This document shows, piece after piece, positions 44,974-64,000 of a DNA stretch of 64,000 nt (its first letter is position 1; every line of letters starts with the position of its first letter). The stretch spans positions 1 through 64,000 of the forward strand of contig BCIH01000017.1 in NCBI GenBank assembly GCA_002897115.2. The letters run 5' to 3'. This DNA comes from Prototheca cutis (lineage: Eukaryota; Chlorophyta; Trebouxiophyceae; Chlorellales; Chlorellaceae). The notes below the pieces were generated by a model. It was given only the letters and a program-made list of their open reading frames with translations, was not told the origin of the DNA and did no database searches. The position numbers were made by a program, and so were the translations under genes.

Positions 44974-46261
44974 CTGCGGAGCGGCATGTTTGGTCGGGGA
45001 GGGTGTCAGCCGGCGGCCAGTTGACACCTCGCACGCTGCGTGCACTTGTGGTTGCGCCGGCGCACTCCGTGCCCATGTCCAGGCGCACTCTGCACGTGCG
45101 CACCCACGCATAAGCACACCCGCCACCCACCCACACGCGCACGTCCACACGCACCCGCCTACCCCCCACCACACAACGGTGGCCGCAGATGTGCAACGGT
45201 GCCTCTGTGGATTTGCCGATCGGATGTTGCAGCTGTTGACGGATTGGCTATCAGGCGGCAGCAAAGCAGGGGACCAGGACCAGCCCAGGGTCCTGCCGGG
45301 GATCTGGGAGCTCGCCAGGACTCTGGGAGGTGGTGCGGCAGCGCAGACCCTGCAGTAACATGCCAAAGAACATGCCACGGATGGGACTGCGGCCACTGAC
45401 GCAATGTAACGGTCACCCTGCGGGGTCCACACGTCTCCCACTCACTCTGCAGTGTGGAAATGGTTGGAATTGTTACCCCCCAGGCTGCCCGTTGGCCTGC
45501 CCTGCAACCATCGCATCCTGGTGGATTCCACATTTTCCAACCATGCTTTCTTGTCACGATTCGCCTTGCTAGTGACTAGTACCACCTTCTCGTCTTGCAT
45601 GCATGGCCTACAACTCCCGGCCTGGGACTCTTTCTCATCTCAGACAATGGTCCTTGTATCGTTGCATGGCAGCACAGTGTTCCGTTCCGGGAAGTGGCGT
45701 AATGATCAAGGGTCTTTAAGACGGTGTTGGTGAAACCACTTCAGGCGCGAATACCAGGTGCTCTTTCCATCTCTCGTCTTCTAAGATTTGTTGATATACA
45801 TAATTCTGGAAGAAAAAGGCGCGGCAAAGGCCCTATCCACGCTGTTCAGAGGTCTCGATCCATGGAACGGCGCTCTGGGGTGCTTTGGAGGGGGACTGCG
45901 TGCAGGCACGCCCACCTCCTTCCCAGAGGTGCCCGCATACTGCGTCAGTAATTTGGGATAAAAATTGTCGTGCAGCGGGCGAGGTTGGTGAGCGTAGGAG
46001 GGCCCCTGAACTCATTTATCAACGACTCCCCCGAACTTTAACCACCGGCCGGTGTCCGGCAGGGCGCGAGAGCACGGCTGATCGGATCGGGTCTCATCTC
46101 CCCCAGCAAAAAAAAATCCTGCGAAAGAAGCCCTGCTCACCCTGTTCATCGCCATTGGGCCAGCCCAGGGTTGCATGCATTCTGAACCATATCTACACAT
46201 GCGAGCGTGAGTATGATTGCAAGGTAGAGGGAGGAGCTGGCGAGCCCTGCACTCCGGCGCC
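44974..46261. other. Spacer upstream of the TnpB/Fanzor-like exon and of NDUFAF7
   Basis: If the TnpB/Fanzor-like exon belongs to a full gene, its other exons must lie here on the minus strand. Frames at 45159-45557 and 44746-45441 minus are open, but I recognise no RuvC I (D) or RuvC II (E) block. The right part is the promoter side of NDUFAF7. Confidence 0.4.
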
Positions 46262-48690
<2,429 letters not shown>

Positions 48691-49162
48691 TCAGCTGTCG
48701 TGACTGGCCTACCAGCTGCCGCACAATTTTGTAGCTTGCTTGATGATGCCCTTGCATGGGACCGGGAACTGGGCTAGGATTCGACGTTGCTGTTAAATCG
48801 GCCGCCTCGCATGCTCAGCCGTCACCGCCCTTCCACGGCAGTGTCCCGCGGCCGAGGGAAGTGACAGCTGGGGTGGAATCGGGATGCAGGCGAGATCCGA
48901 CGGGAGTTTCCCACCGCAGAATGATGTACAGTACCGAAGCTGTAATGACCACCACAGGCAAAGTTGTTGTCTTTCTCAGAATAGTATTGTAGTTGTACGT
49001 AAAAGCCTGGGATGGCACGGCCTGGCTCAGGGTGGAAGAAGTAGGAGTTGGGGGGGGGGGTGTTGAGCCCGAGCACTCCGACAGGAACCCGCCTTCTCGG
49101 CGATGGCCGGGCATGTAGGATGCAGGGTACATAATGGCGTGAGATCGGGACTCTTAAAACCC
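48691..49162. other. Spacer between NDUFAF7 and TIC21
   Basis: This is the 3' flank of NDUFAF7, with a TGTAA near 48939, and the 5' flank of TIC21. A 10-base G-run lies at about 49049-49058. No gene is visible. Confidence 0.5.
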
Positions 49163-50598
49163 ATGCATGCTCAATGTATCGCGAGAGTCACCAGTATCCA
49201 GCGGGCGAGCCGGCCGAGGGTGAGCGTCGTTCCGAGCGCGCTTCCGGTACGTGGATGGCCCAGGGTAGCAGTGGGTCTGTACTGGGGAGTCCTTGGCCTA
49301 CAGCACAACCCGCTTGGCGCCATCACGAGCCTTCCATCCCGGGATCCGTGCAGCGACGGAGGCCATGGCCCTGGCGCTCTGTTGCAGCGAAGGAGGCCGG
49401 CGGGGCGGGGACCACCGTCAGCGAGGCTTCCCCCGCCGAGCTCGATGAGCGGCAGATGGAGCGTGAGGTTGAGGATGCACGGGGTAGGCTCCGTCAGGCG
49501 GCGCTGTCGTGCTCGCGCTGGGGCTGGCTCAGTTTTTGGATCCAGCTGGTGCTGCAAACCGTGGCGGCATCCATCACGCTCCTCTCCATGGCATTCTCCT
49601 CACCGGTACGAAGGCTCTAATGACGGGTGGGGTGGAGGGGGGTAGATAGTAAAGAGGTGTAGATCGAGACTGATGGGGTGCAGCCGGTCACATGCCTGGC
49701 CTGAGCGACGTGTGACGGACCCAAGGTTTCCCCCTTCATGCCAGCCTGTGTGCAGCTGGTCTCACTAGCATCCGTTTCAATCCACCACACAGCAGCAAAA
49801 GACCCCAGGACCGTCCATGCTGCTGACCATGGTGGGGATCGGGCTGGGATATCTGTCTTGCTTCTGGGCCTTTGGCTACACCCGGCTGTCTCGGCGCATG
49901 TTCTCCTTCCTGGAAAGCGGTGCGCCCCGCATCCGGCGCTACGACGTCATCGGCACCCTGGAAAAGGTGAGGCACCAGTTTCTGTGGTTTTTTTGGGGGT
50001 AGGGGCCGTCCGTTTGGCCAGCCGTATTCATAAGAAGACCATATAATGGCAACGGCAACATATCCCATGGAAACACACGCACGCACGCGAAATGGCGCAG
50101 GGCGCGGTGCTCAACCTGTTGGGACTGTTGATGGCAGTGCTGGGCCTGCAGGCCACACTTGGACTGCTGGTGGCCAAGACATTGACGACCGCCGGGGTTA
50201 ATCCGCTTGCGGCAGCGGCGGTGGGTAGCTGGAGCCCCGTGCTGGCCTTTGATGTCTTCCAGGTTCAGGTGCGGAGCGCAGTGAGGATGCCGTGGGGATT
50301 GTTGTGTGTGTATGTGGTGGGGAAGCCTACTCGCTATGTGTCACACACAAGGCTCTGCTGTACGCGCTGGTCAAGGGACTGACTACCAGGCCATGCCCAA
50401 GAACTCGCATCGGCCCAAACAGTCGCCGCCAGCATGCCGACACGCGTCCATCCATACCTCACCCTTCCTCCCCAGGCATCCACGAATGTCATTCTGGCGC
50501 ATTTCTTCAGTCTGGCCACGACGCTGAGGTTGCTGGCTGTGGTGGCCAAGGGACCCTCGGCGTCGCCAGCCGCCGACCGGCGCAAGGCAGCCGCATAG
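49163..50598 (+). CDS. TIC21: Chloroplast inner-envelope protein TIC21/PIC1 (DUF3611)
   Basis: A four-helix inner-envelope protein of plastids, described both as a TIC translocon component and as the iron permease PIC1, with cyanobacterial homologues. The confident exons are 49388-49605, 49793-49966, 50101-50268 and 50476-50598. They encode WGWLSFWIQLVLQTVAASIT, MVGIGLGYLSCFWAFGYTRL, GAVLNLLGLLMAVLGLQATL and the conserved LLVAKTLTTAGVNP and SWSPVLAFDVFQVQASTNVI. Arabidopsis TIC21 has matching blocks (FWSFGYIRLS, GMQATVGFLVAKALTT, SPVLALDVFLVQAS). The first exon is less certain. Met 49163 gives a transit-peptide-like Arg/Ser sequence, but phase needs a donor near 49250; Met 49174 with the donor at 49220 also joins in phase. 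A TGTAA lies 67 bases after the stop. The gene is good evidence for a plastid-bearing green-lineage host. Confidence 0.9.
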
Positions 50599-51012
50599 TG
50601 CGTGCCATGAATCTTTGCTAAGAGATTTGGTGATTGATTTTCGGTAGTGGCATTGGCACAGAGTTGTAACATCCAGATCTGTCCGGCGGGGAGGGACCGG
50701 CGGTTCCCGCAGCCAACCGAAACCGCGACATGCTTCGGACGAGCTTCGTGCACGCGTATGAGAACTCGGAAGATTCCCTGGACTGCACTGATTTACAAGC
50801 GGACAGGGCATCGCAGCGCGGGTCCAGCGCAACAATTTTCATTGTATTGGGCAGAACCTGCTCAAGATGTGCCAGCGAGCGGCATGAGTTGGAGGACGTG
50901 TGACTGCTAAGAATCTGGTCCTGGCCACGGCTGGCACTGCAAGCACCGGGCCGGGGGAGCCGGCGCTCCTTCCTCACACGTGCAGCCTGTCGCTGCACCG
51001 TACAAACAATCC
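50599..51012. other. Spacer between TIC21 and the diacylglycerol lipase
   Basis: TGTAA at 50665-50669 serves TIC21. The rest is the promoter side of the lipase. No gene is visible. Confidence 0.6.
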
Positions 51013-55987
<4,975 letters not shown>

Positions 55988-56247
55988 AAGGACGGGCCTA
56001 AAGGGAAGGCGCTTTGTGCCATCCCTCGTACAATGACACAGTGTCTGCTGCTTGCTTCTCATACACCCTCCCTCCTCCAGTAGATACTGTTCATTGATCG
56101 ATCCTTCGACAGGTTTGCGTGCATGCCAATAACACTTGACTCTGTCCCCTTGTGCGCACCCTTGTCACCGGGCTAAATCCCTCGTCTGTGCGGGCCCTAA
56201 GTTCCCCAAACATGCCCTGTCCTCGGCTGTGGGACAGACAACACACG

Positions 56248-56283
<36 letters not shown>

Positions 56284-56420
56284 ACTCTGGCCGATCGCTT
56301 CCCAGCTCCATTGCTCCTATCTGCCAACGTGACTATGTATTCGTCCAAAATTGAACCCTGCCCCACGAAGCAAACATGAGTATGAACAAGGGTGCAGGGC
56401 AACACATCCAGAAGAATCAA
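55988..56420. other. Convergent spacer with CA repeat
   Basis: Tail-to-tail 3' flanks of the lipase and BCKDHB. A CA repeat lies at about 56250-56283. No gene is visible. Confidence 0.6.
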
Positions 56421-58603
56421 TCACTCGTGGAGAAGCTTGGCGACGCCGTCCACCACCCTCTGGACAGAGGGCAGGTAGAGCGGCTCGAAGACCAGCGGGA
56501 AGGGCGTGTCGTAGCCCGTGATGCGCAGTGGCGGCGCCTCCAGCGAGTAGAAGCAGCGGTCGGACACCGTGGCAACGACCTCGGCGCCAAAGCCCGACGT
56601 CAGCGGAGCCTCATGACTCACGACCAACCTGTTAGGCGCGGGTAGGTTAAATGTAAAGCGGTTGAGGGCCCATTGGAGAGGGTGACGAGTCGTCGCATCT
56701 ATAGGAGAGCCAACCAAGGTCCCCCCCCCCCCCCCCAAACACACACCCACACCCACACCCACACCTGCCAGTTTTCTGAACAGATTGCACGACACTGTCG
56801 ACGTCCCAGGGCAGGAGCGTGCGGAGGTCAATCACCTCGGCGTCGATCCCCTTCTCCTCTGCCAGCTGTGCCGCCTGCATTGCAAAGTGTTGCATGCGGG
56901 CGGAGAGTTTAGGGGAAGGCCATGCGACCCAATCCCATCCCCATGCTCCTGCTCTCAGAACGCACCGCCTGCATGAGGACGCCGACTTGCTGGCCCCATC
57001 CCACGATCGTGACATCGGACCCCGGTCGGGCAATCCGGGCCTTGCCCAGAGGGATGGAGTAGTCGCCCACCGGCACCTCCTCCACCGCCGTGCGGTACAT
57101 CATCTTGGCCTCAAACACGACCACGGGGTTAGGATCCCGAATAGCCGACAGCAGCAGGCCTGCGAGGGTTGCAGGTGGATGCATGGGTTGGTGGACAGGT
57201 GGGTACATGGATAAGAGCGCTGGTGGGCACGCAAGTCCCTCGAGCCTGGGCTGGCATCCAAAACAGAATCCCAATCTCCAGTGCGTCTACCTTTGGCCTC
57301 GGCAGGGCCGCTGGGCATGACGACCTTGATCCCAGGAATGTGCGTGAAAAACGCCTCGGGAGACTGGGAGTGGTAGTGCCCACCATGGCCCACAGCGCCT
57401 GTGGTGGCAGTCATGAGAGAATATGCTCGGTGCTTTCCGTGGCCGGGCCAGCAGGTCTATCTAGCCTAGCAGTTCAAGTAGGCACGCTGGGCCTGCTCCC
57501 TCTTTCAGCATGACGGAGCCATGGCTCTACAGCAGCGTGTCATAAACAAACAATCCTCATAAAATCGCACCGTAGGGAGTCCGGATGGTCAGGCCACCGA
57601 CATCATACTCGCCGCCCGACCGGAACCGGTACTTTGCCGCTTCATTGGTGATCTGCAAGTGGATTGGGGGATTGATTTTACCATGTGATGCTGGCCGTCA
57701 CGATACAAGCGTATTGTTTTATTTCATTTTATGCGGCGTCTGGGGTGCTGTGGGGTTGTTTTCCCTTTTCTCTTGCTTGAGAGGTGTCTGTGTCTGGGGT
57801 GGCAGTTTGGCCTGTTGCCGGCAAGAGCAAGGCCCAGTCCATCGGTCAGGCCCCCCGCGCCCCATGCCCGTCCCACAACCCATGCAGGGCCCATGCCAGA
57901 CATGCACCAAGACCCGATCACCCTACTTGGTCAAAGGCTGGGAAGATGTAGTCAGCAAACTGAATCTCGGCAATCGGCGTAAAGCCCTGAGCCGCCAGCC
58001 CAACTCCAAAGCCAACGATGCCCTTCATGGTAGAAAGGGGACGCCATGGGTGGAGTCATGGCAAAGCACACATTAGAACTCGCACATCTGTTCCGATTTA
58101 TCCCGCGGCAATCGCAGCACAAGGTCTCTCACGGGCACAAGCACGGCGCGGGCACACACACACCCTACACCCCCGTGCGTTTGGACCCCACAGGCCACAC
58201 TCGCACCTGTTCGCACAGGGGCGTGTTGAACACCCGGTGCTTGCCATGTTTCTCTGCCAGGCCCACGGTGCAGCGGAACACGCCTCCAAAGCCGACATCC
58301 TCGCCAAAGATCAGGGTCCTGGGGCGGTGGGGATGTGGTAAGGAGTGATCAGCCCGCCCGACGGGTGCTCCATGCAAAAAAAAAGTCCCACCTCCGAACG
58401 GCAGCCAGTCGATCATGCAGTGCCTACTTTGGGTTTTCCTCCATGGCGACGTGCAGAGCATCGTTCACGGCCGTGTACAGGTTCATCTGCTTGGTTCCCG
58501 TCTCGGCTGGCGCGCCGTGCTGGTGCGCCACTGCCGACGTGCTCAAGCACCGCACGCCTTGCAGGCTCTGCAGCCTGAGCGCTGCCCTCCGTGCAATAGA
58601 CAT
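56421..58603 (-). CDS. BCKDHB: Branched-chain 2-oxoacid dehydrogenase E1 beta subunit
   Basis: A mitochondrial enzyme component that decarboxylates the 2-oxoacids of Leu, Ile and Val together with the E1 alpha subunit and thiamine diphosphate. Eight exons in phase give 361 aa: 58428-58603, 58207-58318, 57927-58022, 57571-57652, 57291-57398, 56966-57159, 56765-56874 and 56421-56628. The Met at 58603 leads an Arg-rich presequence ([20 protein letters not shown]). Then come [90 protein letters not shown] and [16 protein letters not shown]. These distinguish it from the pyruvate dehydrogenase beta subunit (the GVFRCTVGL and YDTPFP blocks are BCKDHB-type). The intron 56629-56764 has a sense G-run after the donor. 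Confidence 0.97.
56720..56736 (-). repeat. Poly-G (sense) run after a BCKDHB donor
   Basis: The plus strand shows a C-run and a CACACC repeat. In the transcript they are G-rich and begin right after the donor of the intron 56629-56764. Confidence 0.9.
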
Positions 58604-59090
58604 CGAAATGCGATGCTATGGATGTGTGCTTCGGTCGCGCGTAGGGAGCGCTCTAGAGACAAGGCGCTCAGATGCGGGTCCCGCGGACTCGGGCAAGCCC
58701 GCGGCCCTTTCGGCAAGGATTGGCTGGCCTTGGATGCAGCCCCTGCGCCCAAACTGCAATGTGCAAAGACAATTATGAGTGGAAAATAGACAGTAAATGT
58801 ATATAATACTCACATGTGCTGGACATAGACCTGCTGCGCTGTGTCGGAATGGGACCGTGGCGGTCGCGGTCTCGGGCGTCATCCCGTGGTCTGGTGAGTG
58901 GACATGTTGCTGGATCGCCCCCGGTCCTGGATCGGTGGATCGGATACTCCTCAGCAGCACGGGTCCCACTTCTCAGTATCCATACGCTCCTGCATGAGTG
59001 ATTGGTTTATTTCATAAAATCCCTAGATGCAATATCAAGCGCCAGGGATGCTCGGAGGGGCGGCAGGCGCTTGATCGGACGGACTTGGCC
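58604..59090. other. Divergent promoter region, BCKDHB and TRAPPC11
   Basis: The two genes start about 490 bases apart in opposite directions. A short AT-rich stretch near 58785-58815 (GTAAATGTATATAATACTC) is the best core-promoter-like spot, but I cannot assign it. No gene is visible. Confidence 0.5.
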
Positions 59091-60898
59091 ATGGGGGACC
59101 CAGCCAGCGACACCAGGGCACGGCCCGTTGTGGCCCTGGTGGGCCTTCCCGACACGCAGCAGCTTTTCGTTGCCCTGGAGGCCAGTCTGGAGGGACCTGC
59201 TGCCAACATCCTCACAGCCGAGTCCCCCCAGCACCTGCTCAGCGCCGTGAGGACTTCTCGGTCGCGTACCCAGGGCGGCAGCCCGCACAGCTATGAGGGC
59301 ATCCTTGAGGTGCGCGGGGCCCGCAGGTTCAGGGTGACGACGCAATGGGAGTTGAAACTGTGTATGTTCTCGGTGTCTTTTGTCCACCAGGCCAATGCAT
59401 CGGCGCGGTGGAGACTGAATGATCTGCGGAATTCGCCTTAGGTGCAGGCTGCCTGGCTGGATCATCAGACCGGCGGGCATCCGGCTGTGATTGCGGTACT
59501 GTTGCGGCACGGGGACGTAGTAGGCGATCCCCGGGCATGGTCTGTGGTGGCAGAGATGCTGGGCGAGGCCAAGGCCGCTGCCCGAGAGCTGGAAGCTGCC
59601 CTGGTGCTGGTCGTCTCGATGCCCTGCGGCGCCGGCGCCCTGCCGGAGGATCGCCTGGGCATGCTTCGGCGCCAGGCTGGCATCGATTCCAGGCACGGAC
59701 GTGTTATTATGTGCGATGGGGCTGTTTTCGCTCATTGAGGGGCAACGGCCATGATGGTGCGGGGTCAGAACAAGAACATCTGATGCTGCTGCAGCCTCCA
59801 TGATGTGCCCATGTCGGCCATGCCCGCCCACTTCAAAAACGTGTGCAGGGCGATCCTGGGGCTGGAGCAGGGCGATCAGGTGTCGATGCAGCGAGTGCTG
59901 ACGTCGCTGGTGGATGTTGCCCGGGCGACATACCTCACGGCCATTGGGCGGTTCATGGCTGTGCTGCACCATAAGCAGCCTCCGGGGCCGGCCCGAGCCG
60001 CGGGCCTGGCCTTCAAGGTACAGTGCGGTTGGGCGTGTGGGGGTGGGGGGNGGGGGAGGGGTGGGCAGTTGGATGGGCTATCGTGGAAGAATGGCCAGTT
60101 GTGAAATCGCAGTGGCTGCTGCTGCTGATGAAAATGGGGACTGTCAGAGTGCCCGCAGAAGCGAAATGTACGCATGCTCCCGTGACAACACGTTGCCCCC
60201 CATCATGACCCCAGCTGGGCGTCTTGCACGAGCTGATTGGCGACTCGGAAGCTGCCGCGCAGTCATACGACGAAGCCCTCATGTTTGTCACTAAGGTGCA
60301 TGCAGCTTTGAATCGGGGTTGCTGGAGTGCGGTTGGCGGCGGTGGTTGTCGTTGCACCAATCTGGCCCCCCCAAATGCACCACTCCAGAGCATCGTGGAG
60401 CCGCCGAATGTGGCGCAGCGGTTCATGGAGCTCCACGCCGTGTCCAAGCTCGTCCTCTTCAGGGTGAGCCCATGCGTGCATGGATGCGGGAATGCTTGTT
60501 GTGCGGGAGAAACACAGCCGTCACTCCTGCCAGTGCGCGCAAACAGCCAAGCTTGTCTGCACTGCTAAGCCACCAGCAGCAGTTTTCTTACCATACCCCG
60601 ATGCACACCATCGCAGTTGATCGGTGTGCTGCCGGCTGACCCCGCCCGCCACGACACCGTGTTGAGACTGTTCCAGAAACACCTGGCACTGTTTGGGTCG
60701 TTTCCGGCGGCGCATGCGAATACGTGAGGGGTATCTTTAGTTGATGGTGGGACATGGGTGCGGCGAACCGTGTGTACAGAGCTGCAACTGCTGCCGCGTG
60801 TGTGCTGTTTGAGCTGTTAATCCCGGTCGTGAATCAATCCCCGCATGACAACGGAAAAGCTGGCTGCCTCGAATGCCACCGTGTCTACCGCGATACCC

Positions 60899-60932
<34 letters not shown>

Positions 60933-61361
60933 GCAGGTTTCTCGGCCAGTCGCATTTGAGGGACGTTGCAGTGCAGCATGCTCGAGTGGCAGAGCTCTTG
61001 GCACCTGAGGCTTCCAAGGTGTGCAGGGCGATGATGGCAACCGAATGGGTGTGTGCCTGTATGGAATCGTTGTGAAACCTCTGCCCCCTTCAAAATCTGC
61101 AGCCGGGCGTGGCAGCAGAAGTGGCGCAGCTGTACGTCCAGGCAGCGGCTCTACTGCGCGAGGCCGCACGTCTGGCAGCGCAGCCATCTGAGCGACCAGG
61201 ACCGGTGATTGTATCTGACAAGGTGTGACATAACTGTGTTTTGCTTTGTTTTGTGGGTGCGTGTGTGTGGGGGGGGCCCTTGGGGGGCGGGGGGCTGCTG
61301 GTGCCCTTGGGCGGTGGTGGAGGGCTCGTCGTTGGCTTCGCACCTGGAGGGGGGGGGGAAA

Positions 61362-61392
<31 letters not shown>

Positions 61393-64000
61393 ATTCCGTG
61401 GGGATCGCTTTTTCAAAGGAGGAATCTGTGTCGTGTTGCCGTCGCATCATGCCCTAGCCCTGGCTGCCTCTCATCGATGCAATCCATCCTGGCTCTCCCC
61501 ACAAAACCAAAAGATCGTGGCGTCGCCGTACTTGGGCTGCTGGGAATTTGAACACCTGTCCCGGCTGCCAACCGACGATGAGCTCGAAGCGACCCTGAGA
61601 CCGGTGCGCTTGCCTGCCTGGGAAGAATGGTTTTTTGGGTGGACCGCTTGTGGGCGTGGGCACAAGGTTTTTGGGGGGGTTGGACGGCCGGCGGGTGCGC
61701 TTCCGCTGGCGGTCAGACCTGGGCAGATGATGCAGGCTTTCTTGAACGGGGCTTTTACATGACGAACATGTGTGACGATCGATGCAGGGCGCAGAGGCGG
61801 TTGAGGGCACCCCCACCCCCGAGACCTTGTTGCATGCGGCCAAATGCTTGCTGGATGGTCCAGCCGACGGCCGGCCGTCCAGGCTGCTGATGCAGGCCAG
61901 ACATGCGGTGGCCAAGGAGCTCTTGTTTGCTGGCAAAGCGCATGACGCCCTGGCAGAGCTGCTCGTCGTCACCGGTGAGTGAAGCGGTTGATCGCTTTTT
62001 GGAAGGGGGGAGGTCGTGCTTTGGCGGTGTAGTACGCTTTGCCGAGGTGTTTGGGCGCGGGGTTTGCTGCCATTTCCAGGCCCAACGGCGACCCAGCGTG
62101 AGCTGTCTGGGTTGCGCAAACATCCCCAACGACTGCCTCACCCGGCTACGAAACAGGCAAGCAATGCGAACACACTTGCAGAGGCGCTGCAGGCGCAGGA
62201 CTGGAAGACGCTGCTGTCGGATGTGTTGCTGGACCTGCGTCGGGCAGCGGATGCCGCTGGGGACAAACAGGCAAGCCTGGGGTTGTGTACCATTGCATGT
62301 GGGTGGGTAGTCAGACTGCTGCTTACGCGGCGGCGGCAGTCGTTGGCCGGGGTTGTGAGCATGAGCCATGAATGTCCTTCCTTTTAGTCGTGTCAGCGGA
62401 ACCACCTCCTCCTCCTTCGAACCGGTGGCTGTCCTGGTGCGCCCTCCACGGACAGGTGTTTCTGCTGGCGGGGGCACAGCTGTGTTTGCTGCAGGAAGCG
62501 CCCGACGGCGCATGCGAGGCAGCCGTTCAGGAGCTGCTTGCCTGCCCCTGCGCATGGCAATTGCAGGGCCCCGGCACCGGCTGGGCATCTTTTATCCAGG
62601 TGGCTGTTTCTACCATGCCGGACAAGAGGCTGCTGGTGGCAGTCAGGACGCTGCTGCCCTGTGCGCTGGAGCTGGAGTCGGTGACCGCGCGCCTGTCAAT
62701 CGACGGCACCGGGGATGATGCGGAGGGAACGCGCGAGCTGGAACTCCAGCCCAGTAACCTTCCTGCGAAGAAAAAGGAGCTCTGTCCAGCAAGCGGCGAC
62801 GAGGCAATGGCAACAGCCCATGAGACAGGCGCCGAGGACGGTGAAAGCATCACCGGTTCCCTCGCCATCTCGCTGCCTTTGAGTGGGCGTTGGGTGATGC
62901 TGGCGGCGGCACTACCGCCTCAGGCGACAGCTGTCCAGGATGTGATGCTGCACTTCTCACCAACCACTCTGCTGTGCGTGTCGCCAATGGCGTGGACCAG
63001 ACTCGCGACGAGCAGTCACCCCGACCACGCCGGCAGCCCCACAACACCACCCTTTCCACCTGCCGCGGTGACGCTGGTCCCGCGGCCGCGAGGCGGCGCG
63101 GGCCTGCCCGCACAGGCGCCCACACTCGCGGTACATGCTCCAGCCTTTGCGCTGACGGGGGAAACGGTCACCATGTTTGTCACCGTGGACGCAGGGCCGG
63201 ACCTGGCGCTGCCAGCCGGCACGTCGTTGGAGCTGCGGGTGCGAGAGTGGGGGGTGGGGGCCTGTTTGTGCACTTCTGTTTATTCATTCGTTTGTGCGTC
63301 GGCATTGGGCAAACCTGTTCCCTTTTTTGCGTGTGCGTTGCAAGATAGAGGAGGTGTGTGTTCTTTCGGGCTCGGTTGATGGACGTTTGATGAGGGTGTT
63401 TCATTCGGTTCCCCCTGGGACGCACCTCTCATCCATGCAAACTCTATAACAACTGTGCAGTCGCTGCATCACGAGTCAAACAAGCCACTGGAGTGGCTGG
63501 CTGGAGGCACGAAAGACGGCAGCCTGGCAGCGGACTCGCAGCCAGAGCCGCCTCCGAGCGATGGCGTGCTGACGCTGCCTGCAGTTCCCGTGGGAGGCCG
63601 GCACACGCTGGAGCTGCGCTGGGCTGCGGCCGCCGCCGGGACGGCCGACGTCCGCTGCCGAATCCAGGTGGACACTGGGGGGTTGGTGTTGGAAGAGCAG
63701 GCACACAGGCGGGGGTTGTAAAATCCTTAGGGCTGTCAGTTTTAGCGTCATGCACTCGCCAGAGGGCGAAGGTTTATTATCCAGTTGTCCTCTATGCATC
63801 ACAATACCAGCGTGCGGTGGAACAAGAAAGCACGGAATCATTTTGTCCCTCCTCCCCGCTGCAAGAGCGTACACACCGGCCACCTCCCCACCCTCCCTTC
63901 CCTTTCAACTTTAACTGCACCAACTCTACACAGTATGAGGACCCAGCCACGGGGCGCTGGATTCGCAGCGTGGCAGCCAGCCAGGTGCTGGTGCACGCAC
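59091..64000 (+). CDS. TRAPPC11: Trafficking protein particle complex subunit 11 (3' partial)
   Basis: A TRAPP complex subunit acting in ER-Golgi traffic. The exons are 59091-59309, 59442-59710, 59795-60017, 60215-60295, 60389-60463, 60617-60723, 60937-61018, 61103-61222, 61514-61603, 61788-61974, 62182-62298, 62388-63238, 63461-63667 and 63934 to the window end. All phases agree. N-terminal VVALVGLPDTQQLFVALEAS and GDVVGDPRAWSVVAEMLGEA parallel plant TRAPPC11. The foie-gras region follows: RLGMLRRQAGIDSRHGRVI, AFKLGVLHELIGDSEAAAQS, FQKHLALFGSFPAA, SHLRDVAVQHARVAELLA, then ALQAQDWKTLLSDVLLDLR. The exon from 62388 begins the beta-rich gryzun region (PTLAVHAPAFALTGETVTMF). Several introns carry G-runs after donors or C-runs before acceptors. 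The C-terminus lies beyond the window. Confidence 0.92.
60900..60930 (+). repeat. Poly-C run before a TRAPPC11 acceptor
   Basis: About 30 C end six bases before the acceptor at 60936. It is a sense-strand, acceptor-proximal C-run. Confidence 0.95.
61340..61389 (+). repeat. Poly-G runs inside a TRAPPC11 intron
   Basis: Long G-runs in the first part of the intron 61223-61513, in the sense strand. Confidence 0.9.

Noticed and set aside
49103..49645. 180-codon frame over the TIC21 5' region
   Set aside because: It reads through the first TIC21 intron. The protein after residue 50 has no similarity to the family, while the spliced frame does.

Overview
The window is nuclear DNA from a eukaryote with a GC-rich, intron-rich genome, most likely a green alga (Chlorophyta, possibly trebouxiophyte). 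Almost every gene is split by GT-AG introns of roughly 75-360 bases. The gene content points to a plastid-bearing green lineage: a TIC21/PIC1 inner-envelope protein, an ACT-domain Raf-like (STY8/17/46-type) kinase, and a broken tocopherol-methyltransferase-like copy. TGTAA, the usual chlorophyte poly(A) signal, lies within about 70 bases after the stops of RPL37A, THOC5, TIC21 and SLP2. I do not assign a genus. Exon ends were set by reading splice sites and keeping phase; where given in full, the exon lengths sum to multiples of three.

Layout. 111-3720 (+) is an unrecognised membrane-anchored protein with a huge disordered tail, 5' truncated by the window. 4492-10223 (+) is a full-size PDR-type ABCG transporter. 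10753-13397 (-) is farnesylcysteine lyase. 14419-17218 (-) is the ACT-Raf kinase. 17799-18634 (-) is a methyltransferase remnant. 18842-20327 (-) is stomatin-like protein 2. 21654-23236 (-) is NAP1. 24452-27401 (+) is a TM9SF protein. 27940-30247 (+) is a PH/WW protein. 30860-31470 (+) is RPL37A. 31742-33946 (-) is ALG2. 35261-36827 (+) is a peroxiredoxin-like protein that has lost its cysteines. 37072-38683 (-) is THOC5. 39502-39698 (-) is a degraded TnpB/Fanzor-like end. 40394-44130 (-) is LETM1. 44746-44973 (-) is a second TnpB/Fanzor-like C-terminal exon. 46262-48690 (+) is NDUFAF7. 49163-50598 (+) is TIC21. 51013-55987 (+) is a diacylglycerol lipase. 56421-58603 (-) is BCKDHB. 59091-64000 (+) is TRAPPC11, cut by the window end.

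Functionally this is a housekeeping neighbourhood with no operon logic. Mitochondrial genes are frequent (SLP2, LETM1, NDUFAF7, BCKDHB). Others serve the secretory pathway (ALG2, TM9SF, TRAPPC11), mRNA export and chromatin (THOC5, NAP1), and membranes and lipids (ABCG, DAGL, FCLY).

The most notable observations are as follows. Introns carry a strand-polarised pattern, with a G-run just after the donor and a C-run just before the acceptor in the sense of transcription. Two TnpB/Fanzor-type RuvC-III/zinc-ribbon fragments flank LETM1, and one has tandem hairpins next to it. NAP1 has an in-frame UAG separating it from an acidic tail. A peroxiredoxin-like protein has both cysteines of its CxxC site replaced by aspartate. 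Two introns are apparently GC-AG.
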